Of a DNA stretch of 64,000 nucleotides, positions 57,511-64,000 are shown one piece after another. How positions within the stretch are numbered: position 1 is the first letter of the stretch; every line of letters starts with the position of its first letter. The stretch comes from DATFVB01 sp963714035 (GTDB taxonomy: Bacteria > Acidobacteriota > Thermoanaerobaculia > UBA5066 > DATFVB01), in the NCBI GenBank assembly GCA_963714035.1, contig OY970224.1, forward strand, positions 1,488,001-1,552,000, read 5' to 3'. A program made the translations under genes and the position numbers. The notes beneath the pieces are model-generated. The model ran no database searches. It was not told where the DNA came from and was given only the letters and a program-made list of their open reading frames with translations.

Positions 57511-59113
57511 CTCCGGCTCGAGAGCCCGATTCGCCGCGTCGCTTCCGCTGACGCGAGCACTCGGCGTTCTCGGAATCTGCGTGGCCGCCGGCCTCGGCGG
57601 CTGCGTCGTGGGTCCGAATTTCACCCCTCCGGCGTCTCCGGCGGTGGGAACCTACCTTCCGCCAGAATCCGCCCCGACTCCTTCCGATCGCGGTGTGGCG
57701 CGGCCCGCTGAAACCGGCGGCGAGGCTCAAGGCATCGGTTCCGGCGATGCTCAACGCATCGGTTCGAGCGATGCTCAACGCATCGGTTCGAGCGATGCTC
57801 AACGCATCGGTTCGGGCGATGCTCAACACATCGACATCGGCCGCGACATCCCGGGGCGGTGGTGGGAGGTCTTCCACAATCCTCGTCTCGAAGAAACGCT
57901 GCAAGAGGCCATCGCGGCGAGCTACGGCCTGGCGGCTTCCCGGGCCACGCTGGCGGAAGTCCGCGAGACGGTCACCGAGGCCCGCGCCGGGTACTTTCCG
58001 CAGATCGACGTCAACGCCGGCGCGCACCGGGGAGCCTCGGGATCGGGAGGGGCCGCGAATCTGTTCTTCGTCGGACCGTCGGTCGGCTACTCGATCGACG
58101 CATTCGGCGAAACCCGCCGCCGCGTGGAGCAGCAGTCGGCGCTCGCCGAGAGACAGGGCGACGAGCTGGCGGCCGCCTACCTCGCGCTCACGGGAGACTC
58201 CGTCACCGAGGCGATCGCCATCGCGGCGGCGCGATTCGAGATTTCGACCGTCGAAGATCTCATCGGCAACGATCAGAAAGACCTCGACCTCGTCCGGCGC
58301 TCCTTCGCCGCGGGGAGAGTCGCGCGCACCGACGTCCTGACGGCCGAAGCGGAGCTCGAATCCGATCGCACGCAGCTCCCGCCCCTGCACCAGCAACTCG
58401 CCATCGCGCGCCACGCGCTGGCGGTCCTGCTGGCCCGGGCCCCCGGGGAATCGCCGGTCCCCGATTTCGACATCGACGATTTCACGCTCCCCGGCGAGCT
58501 GCCCGTGTCTCTTCCTTCCGAGCTCGTCCACCGGCGCCCGGACATCCTGGCGGCCGAGGCGGTGCTCCATGCCGACAGCGCGGCGATCGGTGTGGCGACC
58601 GCGCAGATGTACCCGCAGATCACCCTTTCCGCGTCGATCGTGCAGCAGGCCCTTTCGATCGCGACCCTGCTCCAGTCTGCCTCCCGGATCTGGAGCGCGG
58701 GCGCCAGCGCCGCCGCTCCGGTCTGGCACGGAGGCGCCCTCACCGCGCAGAGACGCGCCGCGATCGACGCCTACGACGCGGATCTCGCGCTCTACCGGCA
58801 GACCGTGCTTCAGGCGTTCGGCCAGGTCGCCGACAGCCTGACGGCGATCGAGCACGACGGCGAGCTCGTGGCCGCGTCGCGCCGGGCGGTCGACATCGCC
58901 GACGCTTCCCTGAAGCTCCAGCGATCGAGCTACGCGGCCGGCAAGACCAGCGCGCTCCAGCTCATCGTCGCGGAGAACACGTATTCGAGCGCCCGGCTGG
59001 GCTACGTCCGCGCCCTCAGCCAGCGCCTGTCCGACACGGCCCAGCTCTTCATCGCCGCCGGCGGCGGCTGGTGGAACGAAGAGAGCCTGACCGCGGCTTC
59101 CGCCTCGCGCTGA
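57503..59113 (+). CDS. NodT/TolC-type outer-membrane efflux lipoprotein
   Basis: This is a 536-residue efflux channel. The lipobox AAGLGGC lies within the first 34 residues, and two OEP domains are visible (RWWEVFHNPRLEETLQEAIA; LPVSLPSELVHRRPDILAAE; APVWHGGALTAQRRAAIDAY). Helical segments such as SYAAGKTSALQLIVAENTYS are typical. It overlaps macB by 8 bp, completing a MacA-MacB-OMF operon. Residues about 73-112, between lipobox and first OEP domain, are five octapeptide repeats of the type SDAQRIGS. Repeat number may be variable. Confidence 0.9.
   Translation: MSDSGSRARFAASLPLTRALGVLGICVAAGLGGCVVGPNFTPPASPAVGTYLPPESAPTPSDRGVARPAETGGEAQGIGSGDAQRIGSSDAQRIGSSDAQRIGSGDAQHIDIGRDIPGRWWEVFHNPRLEETLQEAIAASYGLAASRATLAEVRETVTEARAGYFPQIDVNAGAHRGASGSGGAANLFFVGPSVGYSIDAFGETRRRVEQQSALAERQGDELAAAYLALTGDSVTEAIAIAAARFEISTVEDLIGNDQKDLDLVRRSFAAGRVARTDVLTAEAELESDRTQLPPLHQQLAIARHALAVLLARAPGESPVPDFDIDDFTLPGELPVSLPSELVHRRPDILAAEAVLHADSAAIGVATAQMYPQITLSASIVQQALSIATLLQSASRIWSAGASAAAPVWHGGALTAQRRAAIDAYDADLALYRQTVLQAFGQVADSLTAIEHDGELVAASRRAVDIADASLKLQRSSYAAGKTSALQLIVAENTYSSARLGYVRALSQRLSDTAQLFIAAGGGWWNEESLTAASASR
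57719..57838 (+). repeat. 24 bp in-frame tandem repeat in the NodT-like gene
   Basis: There are five units of 24 bp. The central units are identical apart from single bases around ATCGGTTCGAGCGATGCTCA then ACGC; the first and last are degenerate. Because 24 is a multiple of 3, unit gain or loss keeps the frame. The repeat encodes a hydrophilic spacer just after the lipid anchor. Confidence 0.9.
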
Positions 59114-59204
59114 CGCGTCCCGACCGAGGCGGGTGCGCGGCGCATCTCCAGCCTGGCCGGCGCCCGCTGCGACGGGCCTCGAATAACGGCGCGTATCACC
59201 GCGC
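59113..59204 (-). repeat. 3'-end palindromic element, degenerate copy E11
   Basis: The right arm AATAACGGCGCGTATCACCG then CGC is conserved and its last base directly adjoins the CTA (TAG stop) of the MFS gene. The left arm and apex are eroded (only GACCGAGGCGGGTGCGCGGC and GGCCGGCGCC are recognisable). Confidence 0.65.
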
Positions 59205-60446
59205 CTACGTGATCGCCTCCCCCTTCGTTTCGGGAAACGTCCATATCCACGCCGCGGTGGCCGCGGCAAACACCGCCGCGAGCGACATCCCGCCCGCGAG
59301 GCCGTACCGCCGCGCGATCACCGTCACCGCGATCGGCGTCACGAACTGCACGCCGCGGGCGATGTTGTAGATCGACCCCATCGCGGCGCCGCGCACGCGC
59401 GTCGGAAAGAGCTCGGCGAAGAGCGGTCCGAAGCCGCCCCAGACACCGGTCCCGAGGCCGACGAGGAACATGAAGGACAGGACCACCGCGGGACGCTCCG
59501 CGATCGAGGCCCAGAAAGCCGTCGTCATCGCGAGACCCGCCGCGAAGGTCAGCGAGTAGACCGTGAACGCCGGGCGCCGCCCGAACCGGTCGGCGACGAA
59601 ACCGAACGACGCGTACCCGAGCAGTCCGCCCGCCTGCGTGACGAGGATCCACGACGCCGACTTCGCCATCGAGAAGTGGCGCTCGTCGTGGAGGTATCCC
59701 GGAAGCCACGTGTACGTGAACCAGTACGCCGACATCGTGAAGATCGTCAGGATCAGGCTTCGCACGAACACGCCCCGATACGCCGGCGAAAGGATCACGC
59801 CGAGCGGAGCCGAGCCCCCGGGGCGCCGCTCCGGATCGCGGCGGCGCGCCTCCCACACGTCCGATTCCGGAAGACGCTTCCGGATCGCGACGACGAGCAG
59901 GGCCGGGACGCCGGACACGAGGAAGCAGGCCCGCCATCCGATTGCCGGCGCGAGGAAACCCCCGACGAGCGAGGCGAGCGCGACCCCGATCGGGGCTCCG
60001 GTCTGCACGAACGCCCCGTAGCGAGCGCGGACGTTGGCGGGGAACGTCTCGGCGACGTAGGTCTGCCCCGTTCCCCACTCCCCGCCGACGCCGAGGCCCG
60101 TGACGACGCGGGCGACCATCAGCCAGAAGAAGCTCGGCGCGAGGCCGCTTGCGAACGTTCCGGCCGAAAAAACGAGGATCGTCGCCTGCAGGATCGCCTT
60201 CCGGCCGAAGCGGTCGGAGAGGAAGCCGAAGAGCACTCCCCCGGCGGCGGTCGCGAGCAGCGAGGCGCCGAAGATCCAGGAGAGCTCCTCCCTCGAGAAA
60301 TGGAGCTCCCGCCCGAGCGGAATCAGGAGAAAGCTGTAGAGGATCAGGTCGTAGAAGTCGAAGACCCATCCGGCCCACGCCATGGCGAGGATCTCGAAAT
60401 GGGTCCGCCCCGGCGCGGCGGCTTCGTGGAGGAAGCGCCCGCTCAT
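59205..60446 (-). CDS. MFS transporter, metabolite:H+ symporter type
   Basis: This is a 413-residue protein with twelve predicted helices. The opening WAGWVFDFYDLILYSFLLIP carries the DFYDL motif of the aromatic-acid/sialic-acid/dicarboxylate symporter branch. The loop motifs GFLSDRFGRKAIL (loop 2-3) and GFVADRFGRRPAF (loop 8-9), and GLGVGGEWGTGQTYVAETFP, fit. The substrate cannot be told from sequence. It is monocistronic between two palindromic elements. The stop is TAG. Confidence 0.88.
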   Translation of the reverse strand: MSGRFLHEAAAPGRTHFEILAMAWAGWVFDFYDLILYSFLLIPLGRELHFSREELSWIFGASLLATAAGGVLFGFLSDRFGRKAILQATILVFSAGTFASGLAPSFFWLMVARVVTGLGVGGEWGTGQTYVAETFPANVRARYGAFVQTGAPIGVALASLVGGFLAPAIGWRACFLVSGVPALLVVAIRKRLPESDVWEARRRDPERRPGGSAPLGVILSPAYRGVFVRSLILTIFTMSAYWFTYTWLPGYLHDERHFSMAKSASWILVTQAGGLLGYASFGFVADRFGRRPAFTVYSLTFAAGLAMTTAFWASIAERPAVVLSFMFLVGLGTGVWGGFGPLFAELFPTRVRGAAMGSIYNIARGVQFVTPIAVTVIARRYGLAGGMSLAAVFAAATAAWIWTFPETKGEAIT

Positions 60447-60528
60447 CGGGTTATGAAAACGTCCCTGCGCCTCCCCGGCCGGCGAGTGCCTACGGATGCG
60501 ACGAGACCGATCACGTCAGCGCCGAAAG

Positions 60529-60678
60529 CGTGGCGAGGCGCGAGCTCGGGGAGATGCCGGTGGCCAGTCCGAGCACCGAGCCTCTGTGACAGGACGGAAT
60601 TGGAGGTCTTCCGCCGAGTTAAGCGGCGCGAATGCGACCGCTTCAACTCGGCGGCGCCGTCCTCGATGCATCGCCGCA
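60529..60678 (-). repeat. 3'-end palindromic element, copy E12 with replaced centre
   Basis: The outer parts GCGTGGCGAGGCGCGAGCTC and GATGCATCGCCGCAC are recognisable, the right end lying 8 bp from the TGA of the VPS10/BNR gene. The usual GTAC apex is absent. Instead 60613-60653 forms a different hairpin, CGCCGAGTTAAGCGG against CCGCTTCAACTCGGCG. Confidence 0.55.
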
Positions 60679-60686
60679 CCGGCCTT

Positions 60687-63600
60687 TCAACTCTCGTCGC
60701 CGACCTTCGGCAACACCGTGACCGGGGCGACCTTCTCGTCCGCGACCGTGCGGTTGAAGTCCGCGAGATCGTGGTCGACCGCGTCCCGGAACTCCGCGAG
60801 GATTCCGTCGAGCTCCTTCTTCAGGACGAGGTAGTACTCCGCCTGCGACGCCGTCGGCTTCGCATCGGCCGAGCCCACCTCGCCGGCGAGATTCGTGAAC
60901 TCGTGGTCGAGCTTCGGTTCGAAGTTCAGGTCGTCTTCGTTGGACTTGATGTTGGGGTTGATGAGCTTCGCCTCGATCGCGTCGAGCTTCTTCGTCAGCG
61001 CCTTGGCCTTCGCGCCGATCGCGCTCCCCTTCCCGGTCTTCTCGGCGTGCTCCTGGAGGGTCTTGATCTGCGCCTTCAGGTCGCGGATCTTCATCACGGT
61101 GGCGTGCGTCTGCGAGAGGCCGTCGCGGATCTTCTCGAGCAGATCGAACTGCGCCTGGAGGTCCGCCGCCGAGGTTCCGACCGCCGGGTTCGGCTTCACC
61201 TCGAACGCCTGGGTGAACGTCTGCCCGTCCACCGTGAGGCGCGCCTGGTACGTCCCGGGAGCGACCTTCGGCGGCCGCTTGTCCCCTTCGTTGAAGACCG
61301 CCTTCGGCACGAGCGTGGGCTTCAGGATCCGCATGTCCCAGGCGAACCGGTTCAGCCCTTCCTTCGGCTCGAGCTTCTTCTCGTTCTCCGCTTCCCCGGC
61401 TTCGTCCGTCTCCTCCGCCTTCGTCTCGTCCTTCTTCTCGTTGTCGAACTTCCGGAGGACGGTGCTCCCCGAGAGGAACTCCAGCGTGACCTTCGAGCTC
61501 TCCGCCGGCTTGTCCTTCAGCCAGTAGTCGATCAGCACGCCGGCGGGCATGTTCTGGCCGGACGCGCCGCCCCGAGGGGGGCCCTCGCCCGCGTCGGCCG
61601 TCTCGATCTGGATGCGGACGGCCGGGCGGGGCGGGAAGAGGTGCACGGGCTCACCCGCGATCGACTCGCTCCACTGCCGCAGCGCTCCGAGGTCGTCGAG
61701 GATCCAGAACGCCCGTCCCTGTGTCGCGACAACGAGATCGCCGTTCTTGACGGTCAGGTCCGTGATCGGGACCGCCGGCAGGTTTCGCTGGAAGGAATGC
61801 CAGGAAGCGCCGTCGTCGAACGAGACGTAGAGGCCCCGCTCGGTCCCGCAGTAGAGCAGCCCGGCGCGCGCCGGGTCCTCCCGCACGACCCGCGTGAAAG
61901 CGCCGTCGGGGATTCCCGAGTCGATCTTCTTCCAGCTCTTGCCGTAGTCGGTCGTCTTGTAGAGGTACGGCTTCATGTCGTCGAACTGGTACATCGTCGC
62001 CGCGACGTAGGCGGTCCCCTTCTCGCGCGCCGAAACGTCGATCGCGTTGACGCGGATCCATTCCGGCATCCCCTTCGGGGTCACGTTCTCCCACGTCTTC
62101 GCGTCGTCGCGGCTGACGTGCACCAGGCCGTCGTCGCTCCCCGCCCACAGGACGCCCTTCTCGATCGGCGACTCGGTGAGCGCGAAGATCGTGTCGTAGA
62201 CCTCGACGCCCGTCACGTCGTGCTGCACGGGGCCTCCCGACGCGGGCTCCTTGGAGGGATCGTTCCGCGTGAGGTCCGGGCTCGCTTCCGTCCACGTCTG
62301 CCCCTCGTCGGTCGAGCGCAGGAGCTTCTGGGCGGCGAAGTAGAGCACCCTCGGATCGTGCTTCGAGAGGATGATCGGCGCGTTCCACTGGTACCGGTAC
62401 TTCAGGTCCTTCGTGGCGCGCCCGTCGGCCAGCTGCGGCCAGGGATCGATCTCCCGGTACTGTCTCGTCTTCCGGTCGAAGCGGGTGATCGTGCCTCCGT
62501 ACCCTCCGGCGTACACGATCTCGGGATTGCGGGGATCGGGCGCGATCCAGGCGCTCTCGCCGCCGCCGACGTCGTACCAGTCGTTCGCCGTGATGCCGCC
62601 GAACCCGGGTACGCCGCTCGGCATGCCGACGGTCGAGTTGTCCTGCTGCGCTCCGTAGACCCAGTACGGGAAGCGGTCGTCCGTGATCACGCGATAGAAC
62701 TGGGCGGTCGGCTGGTTGTCCTGGGTCGACCACGTGCGGCCGCCGTTGAACGTGATCGTCGCCCCTCCGTCGTTGCCCAGGATCATGCGGTTCGGGTCGT
62801 CGGGGTCGATCCAGAGGTCGTGGTTGTCCCCGTGGGGAACGGTCATCTTGTGGAGGGCCTTGCCTCCCTCCGAGATCTTGAAGAACTCGACGTTCGGAAC
62901 GTAGAGGAGGTCGGGGTTCTTCGTATCCGGGAAGAGCCAGGAGTAGTACCAGGCTCGCTGGCGGATCCCGTGGTCGTCGGAGACCCGCGTCCATTTCTCC
63001 CCGCCGTCGTCGCTCCGGTAGAGACCGCCCTTGTCGTTCTCCGCGTCGATCATCGAGAAGACGCGCCCCGGCTTGACGGAGGCCGCGACCCCGACCCGTC
63101 CCCAGATCCCCGGAGGCAGGCCGTTCCCGGTGAGCTTCTTCCACGTCTCGCCGCCGTCGGTGGACTTGTAGAGCGCGCTTCCGGGGCCGCCGCTCTCGAG
63201 CGTCCACGGTTTCCGGTAGGCCTGCCAGAACGCGGCGTAGAGGATGCGGGGATTCGCCGGATCCATCGAGAGATCCGCGGCGCCGGTCTTCTCGTCGACG
63301 TAAAGGACCTTCTTCCAGCTCGCGCCGCCGTCGTCCGTTCGGAAGATGCCGCGCTCGGCGTTCGGCCCCCAGACGTGACCGAGCGCCGCGACGTACACGA
63401 GATCGGGATCGTGCGGATGCACGATCACGCGCGAGATCTGGTAGGTGTCCTTCAGCCCCATGCTCTTCCACGTCTGCCCCGCGTCGGTCGACTTCCAGAC
63501 GCCGTCGCCGCTGGAGACGTTTCCCCGGATCGGCGACTCTCCCATTCCGACCCAGACGACGTTCGGGTCCGATTCCGAAACCGCGATCGAGCCGACGGAG

Positions 63601-63914
63601 CCCGTCTTGAAGTCCTTGTCCGAGACCGGCTCCCAGTTCGAGCCGCCGTCGGTCGTCTTCCACACGCCGCCTCCGGTTCCTCCGAAATAGAAGGTCAGCG
63701 GCTGGCCGCGCACGCCGGTGACCGCCGTCGAGCGGCCGCCCCGATACGGTCCGATGTTCCGGAACTGCAGCCCCTCGAAGCGATCGGAGAGCGACTTCTT
63801 CGCGGTCTCGTCGGAAGGGGGAGAGTTCTTCTTCGTCTTCGCGCCCCGGACCGGCAGCGCGAGCGCCAGGGAAAGAGCAACCAGCACCGGGAGGGATCTT
63901 CGCAGCGAACGCAA
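60687..63914 (-). CDS. Exported VPS10/BNR-type beta-propeller protein ('glycosyl hydrolase')
   Basis: The protein has about 1075 residues. TTG at 63914 is preferred: AGAAGGAGGA lies 5 bp upstream and the product begins with a signal peptide (LRRSLPVLVALSLALALPVRG). Sortilin/BNR repeats fill residues 50-700, with repeated Asp-box-like blocks such as VWKTTDGGSNWEPV, VWKSTDAGQTWKSM, IFRTDDGGASWKKV, LYRSDDGGEKWTRV and LLRSTDEGQTWTEA, giving probably two seven- to ten-bladed propellers. A helical C-terminal domain follows (DLLEKIRDGLSQTHATVMKI). Members are often labelled glycosyl hydrolase, but no catalytic residues are evident; many occur in acidobacteria and gemmatimonads. The function is unproven. 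Confidence 0.88.
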   Translation of the reverse strand: MRSLRRSLPVLVALSLALALPVRGAKTKKNSPPSDETAKKSLSDRFEGLQFRNIGPYRGGRSTAVTGVRGQPLTFYFGGTGGGVWKTTDGGSNWEPVSDKDFKTGSVGSIAVSESDPNVVWVGMGESPIRGNVSSGDGVWKSTDAGQTWKSMGLKDTYQISRVIVHPHDPDLVYVAALGHVWGPNAERGIFRTDDGGASWKKVLYVDEKTGAADLSMDPANPRILYAAFWQAYRKPWTLESGGPGSALYKSTDGGETWKKLTGNGLPPGIWGRVGVAASVKPGRVFSMIDAENDKGGLYRSDDGGEKWTRVSDDHGIRQRAWYYSWLFPDTKNPDLLYVPNVEFFKISEGGKALHKMTVPHGDNHDLWIDPDDPNRMILGNDGGATITFNGGRTWSTQDNQPTAQFYRVITDDRFPYWVYGAQQDNSTVGMPSGVPGFGGITANDWYDVGGGESAWIAPDPRNPEIVYAGGYGGTITRFDRKTRQYREIDPWPQLADGRATKDLKYRYQWNAPIILSKHDPRVLYFAAQKLLRSTDEGQTWTEASPDLTRNDPSKEPASGGPVQHDVTGVEVYDTIFALTESPIEKGVLWAGSDDGLVHVSRDDAKTWENVTPKGMPEWIRVNAIDVSAREKGTAYVAATMYQFDDMKPYLYKTTDYGKSWKKIDSGIPDGAFTRVVREDPARAGLLYCGTERGLYVSFDDGASWHSFQRNLPAVPITDLTVKNGDLVVATQGRAFWILDDLGALRQWSESIAGEPVHLFPPRPAVRIQIETADAGEGPPRGGASGQNMPAGVLIDYWLKDKPAESSKVTLEFLSGSTVLRKFDNEKKDETKAEETDEAGEAENEKKLEPKEGLNRFAWDMRILKPTLVPKAVFNEGDKRPPKVAPGTYQARLTVDGQTFTQAFEVKPNPAVGTSAADLQAQFDLLEKIRDGLSQTHATVMKIRDLKAQIKTLQEHAEKTGKGSAIGAKAKALTKKLDAIEAKLINPNIKSNEDDLNFEPKLDHEFTNLAGEVGSADAKPTASQAEYYLVLKKELDGILAEFRDAVDHDLADFNRTVADEKVAPVTVLPKVGDES

Positions 63915-63964
63915 GGGCGTCCTCCTTCTGTCGTCGGCGGGTGGAATGAAAGACACGAAGGCGC

Positions 63965-63970
63965 ATTATA
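63965..63970 (-). promoter_or_regulatory. Perfect -10 box of the VPS10/BNR gene
   Basis: TATAAT on the minus strand lies 50 bp before the TTG start, leaving a leader of about 45 nt that contains AGAAGGAGGA. The -35 position (near 63988-63993) does not resemble TTGACA. Confidence 0.55.
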
Positions 63971-64000
63971 GAGGTCCATCGATCGGGTCGCGGAGGCCGC

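Noticed and set aside
59676..63971. 1431-codon plus-strand frame opposite the MFS and VPS10/BNR genes
   Set aside because: It spans two real minus-strand genes and the spacer between them, has no recognisable motifs, and has mirror-strand composition.

Overview
The window is a 64 kb stretch of GC-rich (roughly two thirds G+C) bacterial chromosome carrying about 52 genes, almost all core or housekeeping. The organism is Gram-negative: it has lipid A genes (lpxC, an lpxH-like gene), an OmpA-type porin, an outer-membrane efflux lipoprotein, a periplasmic binding protein and a TonB-type C-terminal domain. It is rich in regulators typical of free-living soil or sediment bacteria: two sigma-54 activators, an NtrY/NtrX pair, HD-GYP, PilZ, DUF4388 and a large Ser/Thr kinase. 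With the S8 protease, VPS10/BNR-type beta-propeller protein, M13 peptidase and FtcD, this suggests Acidobacteriota (possibly Thermoanaerobaculia). That placement is inference, not proof.

Layout. 1-6955: aconitase-family 3' end, then on the minus strand lpxH-like, aroA and a giant sigma-54 regulator. 7057-14916: secreted S8 protease, smpB, an HD-GYP protein and the divergent lpxC. 15436-19497: DUF4390-ntrY-ntrX, with an apparent one-base frameshift in ntrY. 19667-24877: ftcD divergent from an overlapping TPR-RDD-methyltransferase-glycosyltransferase operon. 24936-33057 (minus): accD-folC-dgt-glyA, a DUF4258/YgiT-finger pair, and a BtuFCD-type ABC importer. 33170-38797: pseudo-receiver/kinase/TonB_C fusion divergent from yebC-ruvC-DUF4388. 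39099-41703: OmpA, a strong terminator, an AI-2E-type permease. 42058-47927: gatB-ftsE-ftsX (minus), pgeF and GDPD (plus), a secreted cache-like protein and PilZ. 48375-53804: small proteins, M13 peptidase, standalone LigD phosphoesterase, FmdB-type ribbon and a sirtuin. 53957-59113: MacA-MacB-NodT efflux operon. 59205-63914: MFS transporter and a secreted VPS10/BNR protein.

The most unusual feature is not a protein. About a dozen copies of a 120-130 bp imperfect palindrome are scattered through the intergenic spaces. They have a conserved asymmetric core and GC-rich arms that vary between copies while staying complementary within each copy. Nearly every copy has the same end against a stop codon, generally within about 20 bp. 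Convergent gene pairs can each have their own copy, and one copy runs directly into the ruvC start codon. This looks like an oriented 3'-UTR hairpin family (a terminator or mRNA-end element, or a REP/BIME-like mobile palindrome).

No rRNA, tRNA, CRISPR array, prophage or intact insertion sequence was recognised.
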